Shown here in pieces: positions 24,836 through 37,080 of a DNA stretch of 64,000 bases. The translations under genes were made by a program, and so were the position numbers. The notes below the pieces were generated by a model. That model saw only the letters and a program-made list of their open reading frames with translations. It made no database searches and was not told the DNA's origin. The DNA comes from Muscardinus avellanarius (taxonomy: Eukaryota; Chordata; Mammalia; Rodentia; Gliridae): the NCBI GenBank assembly GCA_963383645.1, contig OY726563.1, forward strand, positions 26,196,821 through 26,260,820, written 5' to 3'. Numbering within the stretch: the stretch's first letter is position 1; each line of letters opens with the position of its first letter.

Positions 24836-25013
24836 TTTTTTGGGGGGATACTGAGGTTCCTGGAAACCCTTCTACCTCCGGACTACACTTCCAGACCTAT
24901 TTTTATACTTTTTTTATTTGGAAAGAGGGGCTCTTAAGCCAGCGCGGCTGGCTTCGAACCTGCTCCATCCTCTTGTCTCCGCCTCCCAAGTGTGGGGATT
25001 ACAAGCACCCTGC
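24836..25013 (-). mobile_element. B1-dID SINE, hairpin subfamily, 5' truncated, antisense
   Basis: The right arm and the hairpin (aagccagcgcggctggcttcgaacc) are present, but the first bases of the B1 arm are missing (it ends gggattacaagcaccctgc). The target duplication TCAATGCTAAAT is exact (24824-24835, 25014-25025), so the truncation happened at insertion. Confidence 0.9.
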
Positions 25014-25029
25014 TCAATGCTAAATGTAA

Positions 25030-28000
25030 AAAAAATTATAATAATATCAAAAATACATATTGTGTTAAAAATTATTTCACTACACTACTATGAGGGATAT
25101 CATAGGTGAGATATTTCTCATAAAAGATACTAGCTCATATACCATAAGAAGTCCTAGAGCTATGGTAAAATGTAAAGGTATTATTTTACTTTTTCTAAAA
25201 TATTTCTTGAAATTATTTTCAGTAAAATGAAAAGCTGAACCTAGGACACTTATGGACTATATATTCATAAAAGTATATTTATTGACAAATAGAAATTAAT
25301 AATAATCCCATAAAATCCAAATATAAAATGCTACCATATAAATATGCATTCCTTTCAGATGTATTCATTATTTTTCAGTTGCCCATATTTCTTCATCTTT
25401 CCTCTTTATTAATTTTATCAGAAAGCCTAAATATAAATTCTTTGCTAATAGAGTTCTGTCAATTATAGACTTTAAAAAAGAACAAGAGCTTTAAAATTCA
25501 TTTACTCTGATGTTTGCTAGCAATCAGTTTCTGGCTTGTACTTAAAATCTGGTTATATAGTGGGAAGATTAACCATTATTATGACAAGATACTTACGATT
25601 CAATTTCATAAATAGCTGATCCTGAGCAGAGTCAACTGTGAATAGGTCTCTCATACTATAATTTGTCAATTTTATCATCGGTCAAAATTTCCAAATTATT
25701 TTAGGACATTTTCACACTCTTTTTGTATTACTTGATCATAGCTAGGCCTTTCTTTATGGTGGCTTTCACAATATTGTTCTTTCTTCATTCCCAAAGTCAT
25801 GTTTTCTTAAGTGAAACCTAGGTTGGATCCACTACTTTCTGGAGTGTTTACAGATTGCACTATGCTTCTATTTCAGCCTTAATATACTGAACAAATGAAG
25901 CTTGAACTATTAAGGGAAAAAGAGCTCTTGATTAAACCCTGTATCCCTAGCAGAAGCCTTGTCAGTTTTGCATGCAGTAGACTCATGAATGATTATTTAA
26001 CGGATTCTGGTATTTTTAGATATGCTTCAATGGGTAAGGGAATGGAGCCAACCTATCCTTAAAGTGTCAACAAATGTGAGGATTTTATGAACAATGTACA
26101 CAGAAGAGGTAAGATAATTTTTTATATGAGACAGGATAAAATGGCAGGAAAATTAATGTTGGGAATAATGGTTCTAAAGGAACAATACAATAAGAGTATA
26201 ATTTTATTTGTTCATTACAATAAATATTGTTCATTATAATATATTTAATATATGAAAAATGTTCTATGCATTGAGGAATATTGGTTAGCAATGAATATAA
26301 TGCTTCCATTCTGGTAAAAATCCTAGTAATAAATATAAATAAATAAAATGAGCAAACATATATAACAATTTCAGTAAGTGATGGTGTTACTAAGAAGCAA
26401 AGAGGATAATTTGGAGGAAAAGCAATCCTGTGTGTTTATGTGTGTTCACATGTGTTTTTGAACATGAGTGTGTTTTTCTTAAAATAGAGGCAGCTACAAA
26501 AGGCATGTGTATGGCATTAGAGTATGAATATTTAAAAAAGGAAAATGTTACAGAAATAAAATAAGGAAGGCTGGAACAAAAGGGACAGGGAATAATACTT
26601 AGGAAAAAAGAAAAGTAAATCTAAAGTTAAGAATAAGCATTAGAAGGAACAGGATGAATCTATGTATGAAGAAACATCAAGAAGATAAATGTGGCTGGAA
26701 CATTATCATTACAAAGTACTATTATTTCATGAAAATTATTTGTACTAACATTAATTTTATATTTCAATAAATATTAATTCTTCTCATTGCTTCTATATTG
26801 ATGTGTACAGCTTATTCATTTAAACTTGAGATTTGCAATTATCCATGCTCTAGTTTTTCATTCTTGATAATTTCATACTCTAAGAAAGGGCATCCCTTAG
26901 GAATGACTTGTTTTTCATGCATTTTAAGTGATTTACTGCTGTGGTTATTGCAGTAAGTTATAGTTTTTGTTCTTGCATCTTTTCAATATTGTACAACAAT
27001 CTGTCATCTTCTTAAATGTGTTATGTTGTATAACAGAACTGTAAGAACAAGCCACTGAAATTATCCAATTATTTTAATATACTTATTTATGAAAGATGCA
27101 TTCGATGGGTAATGATTTAGAGCCCCTTTCTGAGTTTCTTCACTGTGCCAAACTCCCAATAAATCTGTTATTTACTACCTCTGCAAAGATTTACAGGAGC
27201 CAAGAAGTTGTAGAAGAGTTTCTAAGCAGCAATAAAAGGCTAACAATATTTACGTAAGAATGAAGTGCCCAACTGTTTAACTGTATAAAGAGACTGAATT
27301 CTCATGCCACTACAAGCTTATAACATTGAAGATTATGTTAAACTGTATTCCTGTTCTTATACATTGCTGTAACCCTAAAGCAGGTGACTAGAGACAAATT
27401 ATCTTAGCAGTAAATTTTCTTGCTGATTCCCTTATGTTATAGCTTTGTAACTACCAAAAGAAATCTTATGAAATTTTATTATCGCTGGGGAAATATAAAG
27501 GGCAAGCAATAGTGTGACTTATTCTTAACATTGGGGTCCCAATGAAGGGCAACAGATGGCAGAAATATTTACTCAAGTGATTTTTCCATCAAAGTTTCTA
27601 TCAGCATTTGAGTCTCAGCAGTGTGGCTGTTAAGAAGCCGTCAAACTCACCAGCACTGTAAACTCAGTCAGCAATGTAAAAACTGACTATATAGAAAACA
27701 TACTTGTATCCAATTTAGTCTTTTACACCATATGCCTTTTTGTAGACAGCATTTGATGCAATATGTATTAATATGATGTCAGTTGTCTCCCATAGAGTCT
27801 TTTGAGGGAATAAATTGCAAATTATTAAAGTGCATCCTAATAAAAACAAAATTTCATTCTCTATATCAGATACTATCAATGACCTATGTACATCCATTCA
27901 GCACTCATCATTTCTGTACAAGCCAATGTCTTTTCTATTGCAGCACCTTCTATATAAGAGCTTTCTGGGCTGCAAGTGCAGAAATCAAATGTGAAACTCT

Positions 28001-31000
28001 GGGCATTTCCATTAAGAGGAAGACAGCCTTTTCATGGAACCACTTGTCTCAAACTTTTGGACAGGAGTCATCTCAACTCCATTGTGCTCTGTGAATCTAA
28101 ACTCATCAGAATTGGGTCCTTTACAAAGCGATTTTTTCAATCACTTGTAACCAAGGCATTCAAGTCCAGCTAAACTTGTCTTGTATTCTTCTTTCTTTGC
28201 CTTTTCAACTCCAAGGCACCAGCACCCACTCTTTCTATCCTCTTCATTATTCCCCAATTAAGAGATGACAGTAATATTCTCATGATATACTTAACAGAGC
28301 TTTGTTTGCAATTTCTCTTTCCTGTGCCCATTTCCAACTTGGGAAAGGAAGAAGTATATTTTGCTTTAGTGGAATATGACTTTATAAGTTTTTTGATGTT
28401 TTATGGTTGGACAATATGAGTCTTAAAATATAATTCAATCCATTTTGACGTATTTTCCTGTCATATGAATACAGATATGTTGCTATTCTACAAAGTGAAA
28501 AACATTTGATTGAATTCATGTGTAGCCAAACAAAATATGTAAATCTATTGCACATAGACCATCTAATATAAATTATGGGGTAGTAAAATAACATTGCATG
28601 ATATACTGTAAAACTAATTAAACAACACATGACTATATTTTCCTAAAAACAGCAGTTAATTCATATCAAAATAACACATGCTGTTTTACTCCCTATAGTT
28701 TGCTTAGCCTTTGTTGAATTAAAGGCTAAAAATCCAATCTAAACAAACAACCCCATTAATGTTTACTTCTTAAGCTAGATTATGAATGAAATTTCTTAAG
28801 ATTCGGTGCCTTATGCTTGTTCATCGCAACATTCATTAGAAACTGCTGTTAATTTTTAAATGGTTCATGAAGAAGCACTACGCCATAAAACAGGCTGCAT
28901 TTCCATTAATGGAAAGATTATTCATCTCTTTTAAGTACTTTTTTTCTTAATATAAGGGCAATTTTTATAGTTTATACAGGTAACTAGGAAATTTTCAGTT
29001 TTCATTAAGTGGCAGCCCTTTGTTTAAAAACTTTCTGCTTTCTAGTGTATAAAAAGAAACTACACCTTTATGATTTCTACCTTCCTGTTTTCACTCAAGG
29101 TATTTGATAGAATTCCAAATGACTGTCACTATATGAGTTAACATTATCTTCAAAATTTTCTTTCATGGTGTTCAGATTTTTCTCTGAAAACCCCCATTAA
29201 TATTTCTTGTTAGAAAATAAGTAAGACAAAGTGTCAGCTATCTGTGGCTGATGTATCTGATTGAATTGGAATTTCCTCAGTTCTTAATCCAAGAACTATA
29301 CTTTGAAAAGACCTCATGCCACATGAAAATTAAGTTTATTAAAATTTCCAGGTAGTTCATTATACATTTCAGATGTGTGAGAAAAATAAATCAACAAAAG
29401 TATTTTTGTTTTTCTAAATATAATCAAAGCATTTTTAAAATGAATCATTATAATTAGGGATTACATTTAATGAGCATTTTGTGTAAATGCCATTCTTAAG
29501 TGGTTTATACATATCTCACTGTTATTTTCATTTTAGAGAATAGAAATTTAAGACATGGAGAGAATTAAGGCAATTTCAAAAGCATCTGCAGCTATTAAGC
29601 TAAAGGAACTGGGATCTGAATGGAAGCTTTCTGAATTGAACACCCAACTTCTTAACCTCGCTTCCAAATTGCTAATAGATCCTAATGTGGTATATCAAAA
29701 TATTTATTTTGGTTGATAATAAAGCTTTACATATTCACTCAACTATGGCTTATTGAATGAGCACATAAAAAGAGGAAGAGATAACCAAATGACATTACTG
29801 ATAAACCAATTTTAAAGGCATACCATATGACTGATATTATCTAGGTTAAAAGATGGCATTTTAGAAGAGATTCTCCATAGTATCATTTTATATTGCTTTA
29901 GAATATCTTGAAATATATTAATTCATATACTTAATTTTATCATGAAACTTATGACAGAGAAGAGATAATTGAATTGTGTGGAATGAAGCCATCTTTCTGG
30001 TAGTGGTAGACCTTTTCATATGAATGATAATACAAAGCATCAGTTAAGGCACTTATTTCTCTTTACTAAATAGTGAAAATAATGAATAGAATTGATTTAA
30101 AGAAATTTATGCAGACAGGCTTATAATGTATACAATTTTTTTAAATTTCATATCTAGATGTTATTTCTTTACTGAAATAGTACCTCTTATTCTTTAAATC
30201 CCTAATAACTTTTTGTTATTATGTGAGCTACTTGGTTGATTTTCCTCAAAGTTGCTAATAAGCACTATATATATATATTTTTTCTAGTTAAAAATTTTAT
30301 AGAAAACATTTAAACCCTCTCATATTCATTATTATTTAAGTAATAATTATTTTGGGGAAAACCCTGAAATTTCCAAACCATTTATGTACCCTACCAGTGA
30401 AGATGTCTTACAGCATCTTATCAGACACTTAATCAAATGATTAACCAGAATGGAAATATATCCTCAGGTATATTTGCATGCATGCATGTATATACATGTA
30501 AATTTGCATGATTTGGGACTGAACAATTCCCAAGTAAGAAATACTTCGACTATTTAGATAATTTGTCATTTCATCCACAGCGCCTTAGCTAGAATTATTT
30601 CCTAAATATCTACAATTCCCTTTCTTATTTTACCTATAAATTGAAAAAGATATAGAATAAATAAAATAGACTTTTAAAACCTTCTCTAATTATAGGGAAA
30701 AGTTTTGATAAATATTAATTAATTTTACCTAAGCTATACTCTCAAGAAGTGAGATAAGGACTTTTTAATATTCTCCAAACATATGAAATTCTTATATATT
30801 TAAAGGATTCTATAGAACCAATGTATTAAGTGATCAGTTGCCATCAACATCATTTGTTTTGGACTACTGCTTCTTGCCAATTTGGAGTAAATGAGAACTG
30901 ATTTAACTTTCCTTCTTGAAACACTGAAGCAAACAAAATATATGAAACAATAACTTTCAAGACACTGGGCATCAGACATTGAAGGACATTGATTCCTCAC

Positions 31001-31475
31001 AGATTGGAAACAAATAAAGAAATCCTGCAATTGCCTAAGCTTCCTGTCTAGAGAGATTTCCAGACTAAGACAAAGAAAGAGAATGTTCACAAAGCCAGGT
31101 GGCCAGCCTCCTTGAGTTCAGGAGTGGGAGCTGATAGTCGGAGGAAGTTAATGTGGCTAGAGATCAAAGGAGAAAATGCTATCAAAGAGATAGACATGCA
31201 AAGAGAGAACTTTGGTGATAAGCAGAAAGCTCCCTTTCAGTCTTTAGCTGAGTACTAATCAACTCATATACTCATATACATGAGAAAACTACCCAATGTT
31301 AAGAAATGCATAGAAGGGTTAAAGAAAATAATCACCAAAGCTTACAATTTGTTGGGAATATTGCCTGTTATGCCAAGGCAAAGCTCATAATTCACAAGGC
31401 ATCAGGGTACTCAGAAGGTCTTTTCTGTAGTAGTGGGATAAAATTAGCCCTATTTAGTTACCACTAACAAAATAT
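25030..31475. other. Mostly single-copy AT-rich intronic block with no SINE
   Basis: The only repeats recognised are a MIR near 29465-29665 and GT-rich simple sequence at 26430-26475. Several frames of 60-103 codons occur here; none has a family resemblance, a conserved motif or exon-like splice borders. It lies 2-9 kb downstream of exon 44 in gene direction. Confidence 0.5.
29465..29665 (-). mobile_element. MIR SINE, antisense
   Basis: taatgagcattttgtgtaaatgcc... agtggtttatacatatctcac... aatttaagacatggagagaattaaggcaattt... ggaactgggatctgaa... cttcttaacc follows the reverse MIR order. Confidence 0.65.
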
Positions 31476-31479
31476 AAAA

Positions 31480-32190
31480 GAATGACCTGAAAAATATCAA
31501 TTTATTTCTAACTAGATTAACTGTGTTCTAGAACAAAGGTTAAGAAAATTTATTTGAATACCAAGTCAACAAATTAAAATTTCCAATATTTTGCATTTGA
31601 AAGAAATGTTATCCAAAGAAACATTGTAACACTAATAATGAGGAAGAAAATAAATCAATAATTGACTCAGAATAGAAACAAATGATAGAATTAACAGAAA
31701 GACACATTATAATAGTATTTCATATTCTCAAGAAGGTAGAGGAAAGATTGAACCTATTGATAGACACTTGGAAGAATAAAAATATCCAAATCACACTTCT
31801 AGGAAATGAATACTATAATGTCTGATGTTAAAAACACAAGCTAGATTGGATTAGTCACAGATTAGTCATGGCAAAATATTATATAAGTTAATTTGACAAT
31901 AGAAATAATATATTACAATTTATAGAGGAAAAGAGAGACTGCAAAGAAAATGAGTGGAACATCAGTGACGATTGCAGCAGCTTTAAGTCACCAAATATAT
32001 GTGTATTTGAAATTTTCCTCTTTTCTAAAATTAACTGTATTCTAGAAAAAAGGTTAATGAAATTTAATGGCTGAAAGATTTAAAAATTTGAGGAAAGTGA
32101 TAAACTCACAGATACAAGATAAAACAGACTTCAAGAATAAAAAACCTGAAGAAAGCCAAAGCATGTAATAAACAAATTGCTTGATCTCAA
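31480..32190 (+). pseudogene. Old L1 5' region and ORF1 relic
   Basis: aatgatagaattaacagaaagacacattataatagtattt... ctcaagaaggtagaggaaagattgaac... ctactataatgtctgatg... aatgagtggaacatcagtgacgattgcagcagctttaagtcacc... aatggctgaaagatttaaaaatttg follows the nucleotide order of an old L1 ORF1 coding region. No frame longer than about 60 codons survives. It lies antisense to DMD, about 1.5 kb from exon 44. Confidence 0.65.
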
Positions 32191-32194
32191 AAGT

Positions 32195-33715
32195 ATTCCC
32201 TAATAAACCTCTTCATGCTAATATCTATTTTAGAGTGGGCTTTCAAAGGAAATGAACTTGAAATATGTACCAAAATTCCTGCCAAGTTCTGGGGACAAAA
32301 TAGCTTAGTGATAAAGTATGTGCATAGAATATGGAAGGCCTCATATTTAATCCCAAGTACAACCAAAAAAGAAAAGCAAAATACCTTCTGGGAAGCAGAA
32401 TGTATATATTTGTATGTTGTTTGACTTGTTGACAATAAATACATGTTAATTTCTTAATAAAGCATAGATTATATACTTTGTGTCAGATACCGTTTTATAT
32501 ATGTCTATGTATCTCCCCAGCGACACCTTGTATGTCTATATGATATTTATACTTTTCTTCCTAAGACCTAGTTTATGCGGTATTGGCTCAAAGTTCACTT
32601 CCACGTCACTAGAAATCTTTCTTCTGCATGATACAAATTTCCTTTCTCCAAATGATGATGCTAGCTTGTATATGTTTGTCTAATATATACATAATTATAT
32701 GAGATTTGAAGTGTTAACATAGCTTGTAATATACATATATAGGAGTTTGACAGCTTAAATCCTTAACGACGAAAGACAGTTTACCATGCACAAATATTTG
32801 AGAATATAGAATTACCAAGTTTAATATAACGTTGCTTTTATGAATCCAGCATTCTAAATGCCTAAGCTATTAAATATACTATAATTTTCTTTGCCTTCAT
32901 TTGTCTTCATCAGTATTTTCTGGCATAAAAAATTGGCCAAAATTCAAATTCAATTGATTGAGAATTGCAACATACACAACTTGAGTTAAAACAGCTACAA
33001 AAATACTTAAGCCTTAGTATAATAAACACAATATTTCTTACACCTAAACTATATAATTTATCAACTAAATTATATCCTCCAAAATTCAATTTATTTTTAT
33101 CTGTGTGTTCAAAAGACACACAAGTTGAAATTAAACTATACACTGGTTATAATCCATATGTTGCATCTCCATTAACATAAACCATAAAAAGTCAATAAGT
33201 ACCACCAATTAAGTCTGTATTGTTTTGGCCTCTGGACTATCTCAGAAGGCATTTTGTCAATAGAATATATAGAAATATTGCTACATTGCCACAAATTGTC
33301 TTTAGGGAAACAACTGCAATTTTATCATGATGGATATTTTTCGGGACTTTATTGCTAAGTCTACCACAAGTTCTCCTTTTGGCCAGGTTTCAACATAAGG
33401 CAAAAATACACACTGCCCCAAAGCCACAGTGCACCCTGCTGTAAGATGATGCCCTGCATCACAGATGCAATTACACTTGGCAGTTCATCAGATAAACCAG
33501 CTCTGTCTACGCTGACTCTTTAATCCTTTTGCAAAAAGTTCATAGCAGCCTTCCAACATGATTACTGTTAAGATTTTATATTATCTTTGATGAGAACAAC
33601 AAAAGAGATGAATTATAAATTTTAGTCATCATTCACAACATGAACTTTAAAAAGTCAAATACTTATGATTTTATGGTAAAGATAAAGACAATTCAGAGAG
33701 AAATTTAAAAAAAAA
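32195..33715. other. Unassigned intronic DNA next to exon 44
   Basis: AT-rich up to about 33180. 33210-33560 is less AT-rich and repeat-free by eye, making it the best local candidate for conserved non-coding sequence close to the exon. No coding signal is seen. Confidence 0.45.
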
Positions 33716-33721
33716 ACATAC

Positions 33722-33869
33722 CTTAAGATACCATTTGTATTTAGCATGCTCCCAATTTTCAGGAACTTGTGTCTTTTTGAAAAACTGTTCAGCTTCTGTT
33801 AGCCACTGATTAAATATCTTCATATCGTAATGAAAACGACGCCACTTTTCAACAGATCTGTCAAATTGC
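33722..33869 (-). CDS. DMD: Dystrophin exon 44 (internal coding exon, start of spectrin-like repeat 17)
   Basis: Dystrophin links cortical F-actin to the dystroglycan complex under the muscle membrane; repeats R16-R17 also recruit neuronal nitric oxide synthase in muscle. Read on the minus strand, the segment starts with one base that completes a codon begun in exon 43, then gives 49 uninterrupted codons ending on a codon boundary. Recognisable peptide blocks are QFDRSVEKWRRFHYD, KIFNQWLTEAEQF and VPENWEHAKYKWYLK, the dystrophin R17 start with the paired Trp residues of a spectrin helix. The acceptor is ...CTTCTAG at 33870-33876 and the donor is GTATG at 33721-33717. The 148-bp length is what I recall for human exon 44, and 148 is not a multiple of three, so skipping this exon shifts the frame. 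Compared with the human protein as remembered, changes are conservative (Arg to Gln at the first full codon, Ile to Met, Leu-Arg to Phe-Lys, Ile to Val). A utrophin exon is less likely because the match to dystrophin is nearly complete; a processed copy is excluded by the intact splice sites. Confidence 0.97.
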
Positions 33870-34178
33870 CTAGAAGTGGAAAATGAGGATCAAAGAAATA
33901 AGTGGATAATATAAAACAAGTTGTGTGGACATAGCATATATTTTGCTTATATTGACAAAGCTAGTATTTTGTAGTTTCTTATATTTGTGGATTTCAGTGT
34001 CAATTAAGAGAAATAATCATTGACAGTGAATAGAAAGGATGATTTAAATTTAAAGGCTACTTTTATCCTTTAAAATTGAATATATATATTATATTGAAAT
34101 AAGAAAAAAACAACTATTTTGAAGTATTGGCATTTTGTTCCCTGTGATCAAACTTAATATTTTAAAATTTCAAGAATT

Positions 34179-34385
34179 TACCAGGATATGGTATTACAAG
34201 ACTGTATTCCTAGTACTTGGGAGGTTGATACAGGAGAATCTCAGCTTTGAGGTAAGTCTTAGCAATTTAATAAGGCCCTCAGTACTTACTAAGACCCTGT
34301 TTCAAAAATTTACAAAATTAAAAAGTGTTGGATATATATTGGGTATTCAATGTCCGAGGATTCAATACCCAATATCCAAAAAATA
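34179..34385 (+). mobile_element. B1-dID SINE, old copy with a hairpin at its 3' end
   Basis: aggatatggtattacaagactgtattcctagtacttgggaggttgatacaggagaatc is the left arm; the right arm is replaced in part by a quasi-palindrome at 34328-34379. It is about 0.3 kb upstream of exon 44 in gene direction. Confidence 0.7.
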
Positions 34386-34449
34386 ATTTCTAAGAATTTT
34401 AAGAGTTACCACCATCATAAATGAAATATTTGAAGTTATATGTTTAATT

Positions 34450-34950
34450 GTAAAAATTTTGTTCAAGGTGTTTATCAACAGATAAATGGATTACAAAATT
34501 CTGGGAAGTACACACAATGGGATTCTACTCAGGAATAAAGAATAACAAAATTACATCTTTTGCAAGAAGATAGAAAGACCTGGAGAACATTATGTTAAGT
34601 GAGATTAGACAATCACAGAAAGTGAAGGGTCATATGTTTTCTCTAATATTTGCAGGATAGAGAATTATTGGGAAACAAGAGAGACTCCTGATAATGGAGG
34701 GGAAAACCTCAGTTGAGCAAGGGAAAAAGGGCAGGGGAAAAGGAAGACTGAGGTTCATTAATGAAAATACTACCATAGACTATGGATATACATGTGAATA
34801 TTAACAATGTCAATCTGGGTACTTGGCATTAAGATAGAGGGAAATAGGGAGGTGAGGGGGCACCAGGACTCTGTGCATGTATGCCATTGTCAATATGATT
34901 TACATTATGATGTGAGACTATAATGCACCAATAAAAGCACAAAAATAAAA
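34450..34950 (+). mobile_element. L1 ORF2 3' end and 3' UTR
   Basis: gtttatcaacagataaatggattac... acacaatgggattctactcaggaataaag... cctggagaacattatgttaagtgagatt... then a purine-rich UTR ending atgatgtgagactataatgcaccaataaaagcac and an A-rich tail. It is 5' truncated; this is the best reference copy of the 3' UTR in the window. Confidence 0.88.
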
Positions 34951-35356
34951 ATATTTTATCCAAATCAAAATATCATATAAAATTATCAGTTTCAATATTA
35001 CTCAATTCAAAACTATCTCTTCATTAACATCATCGAGCATCCAGAATAACAGATGTAACTTGTCCTTTAGGTTCATATATAAGCAAGTAGCCAACAGGTA
35101 TACTAATTTAAACCAGATGATGACTATCTTTCTTCATCCTTTTTGCTTTATTGTATCCACTAAAATGTTAAATCAGGATGCTGGCAGGGCTCAGTACAAG
35201 GCAATATATTTATATCTCATATGAAAAAAAAATTAAGATACAGATATTGGTCATTTTTCTGGTCATAGAAGAGACTGAAAAGAATTAAATAAACCAGTAA
35301 AGATATATATTTTTCCCATCTCAGTACTTCAATCTCGATACTTCTGAGTTCAATCT

Positions 35357-35556
35357 GTGGTACTGGAGATTGAACTCAGAAGTATTCTATCTTTGTGCTA
35401 TATTCCCACCCCAATTTTATTTTTTACTTTGAAACAGGGTCTTTCTTGCTAGGTTGATGAGAGTCTCTCTACTTTCTGAGGTTCTCAAACCTGCAACCCT
35501 TGTCTCAGCCTCTCAAGTACTGGGATTACAGGCATGCACCATCATACTTGGCTCAA
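35357..35556 (-). mobile_element. B1-dID SINE, antisense
   Basis: tggtactggagattgaactcagaagtattctatctttgtgctatattcccaccc is the right arm; the left arm ends tactgggattacaggcatgcaccatcatacttggc. Its right-arm end is mirrored in the 19-bp hairpin at 35338-35385. Confidence 0.88.
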
Positions 35557-35864
35557 GATACTATATTAATATCTCATATAACAATATTATTATGAAGGCA
35601 TTGGTAATTTTATGCTCATAGAAAAGATTGAGGAACAAATTAAATAAGCTAGAGCTTCACATTCATCATAAAACCACCATGCGTAAGAATAATTTGGGGC
35701 ATTAGAAAGCAACAACAATAACACAAAACATTAACAATAACATAACACATATCCTGGGTCTCTACAGCAGATCAATTAAATGAGTATCTTTGGAGGTGGA
35801 ACTTTCATATTTGCTATTTTAAAAGTACTCAGAAAATTCATTTGCTTTTTCCCCATTTTTTTAC

Positions 35865-36535
35865 TGGAACATTGTAATTATACATAAGTACAGAAATGTG
35901 ATATATTCATATGTGCATGTAATAGAATTTGGTCAATTTCATTCCCCAGTATCTTGCTTTTCATGTCCCTCCCCCAATCCACTTCCTCTATTCTTATGAA
36001 GTCCCTTTTTATTCATTTACTCTCTCTAGCTTCCACAAATGAGAAACAATATACAAGCCTTGACTTTTTGCGCCTGGCTTAATTTACTAAGCATGATATT
36101 CTACAGTTCCATCCATTTAGCAGGAAATGACAAAATTTTGTCATAAAGATATGGTGAGTAAAATACTACTGTGAATATATAACTCTATCGTATATACCAA
36201 CCATGTTTTCTTTTTTCATTCATCTATGGTGGTATTGTCTGTTGTGAATTTTGCTATTATAAACATAGGTATGCATATATCACTACAGTATTTTCACTTT
36301 AGTCCTTTTGGATAAATACCAAGGAGTGGCATAGTTGGATCATATGGTGATTGCATTCCTCGTCTTTTGACTAGTCTTTTGAGAAACCTCCATACTGATT
36401 TCCATAGTGATTATACTCACTTGCAGTCCCACCAATAATGTATACGTTTTCCTTTTCCCCAGATTCTCACCAGTACTTGTTTTTTGTGTTCTTGATGATT
36501 GCCATTTTAACTAATACACAGGGAATTCTCACATA
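35865..36535 (-). mobile_element. L1 ORF2 3' end, antisense
   Basis: agtccttttggataaataccaaggagtggcatagttggatcatatggtga... gagaaacctccatactgatttccatagtgattatactcacttgcagtcccaccaataatgta... gatgattgccattttaactaatac is the classic reverse L1 ORF2 C-terminal region. The 3' UTR side is at 35865-36100. Confidence 0.9.
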
Positions 36536-36819
36536 CATTTAAGGTGATTTGAATCCTTATGGGGATACATGAACTACCTGGTCTCCTGGAACCCGTACTA
36601 AAAATCTATCTGCTAGTACTAAATCAAAATTCATTCTTAAATTTGCTGTAGAGTTGCCTCTGTATATAGTAGTCAGTCAGTTTCTTTTTCACTTAAGGTT
36701 TCATGGTCTATACCTTTGATTACTGTGACATCTTCTCAGACCTTTACCATCATTTAGGAACTTTAAATAACTTCAGTACCAAATATAACCATATCAACAT
36801 ATTATTTACTAGGAAAGGG

Positions 36820-37080
36820 AAAGAATTTACATTTCTTGAACCGTTATTGTGAGCCATGTATTGTGCTCTGTGCTTTTATTGTACTATATATGTATATACC
36901 AGTTCATTGAAACCTACATTATCCATGTAGCATAACAATGATTATTCCCACATTCCACTGCGAAAAGCTAAGAGGCCGAATAACTTGCCAAAAGGTCATA
37001 AACATGGTATTAAATTGTCTAGAGGAGGTTTTGATGCAGATATTTGTGATTGCAATGATGCCTTTGTACTGTACCACAAG
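36820..37080 (-). mobile_element. MIR SINE, antisense, nearly complete
   Basis: gagccatgtattgtgctctgtgc... aacctacattatccatgtagcataacaatgattattcccacattcc... aaaagctaagaggccgaataacttgccaaaaggtcataaacatggtatt... gttttgatgcagat follows the reverse MIR layout. Confidence 0.8.

Larger units (their letters stand above)
1..33721 (-). other. DMD: DMD intron 44 (5' portion, continues beyond the window)
   Basis: This is the sequence downstream of exon 44 on the gene's strand, beginning with the donor GTATG (33721-33717). In human, intron 44 is one of the largest DMD introns, holds a deletion breakpoint hotspot, and contains the Dp140 promoter close to exon 45. No CpG-rich promoter-like segment or first exon is visible in the 33.7 kb present here, so that promoter, if conserved, should lie beyond the left edge. 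Confidence 0.9.

Noticed and set aside
27783..28173. Overlapping 103- and 65-codon frames in a repeat-poor region, considered as a small gene
   Set aside because: The frames overlap in different phases, show no motif or composition bias, and have no splice or polyadenylation context.
1..33721. The Dp140 promoter and first exon, known from intron 44 of human DMD
   Set aside because: No CpG-rich or first-exon-like segment was found; in human it lies near exon 45, far from exon 44.
33722..33869. The exon as a utrophin exon or a processed DMD pseudogene
   Set aside because: The sequence is nearly identical to dystrophin exon 44, has the same length, and is flanked by functional-looking splice sites within repeat-filled intron.
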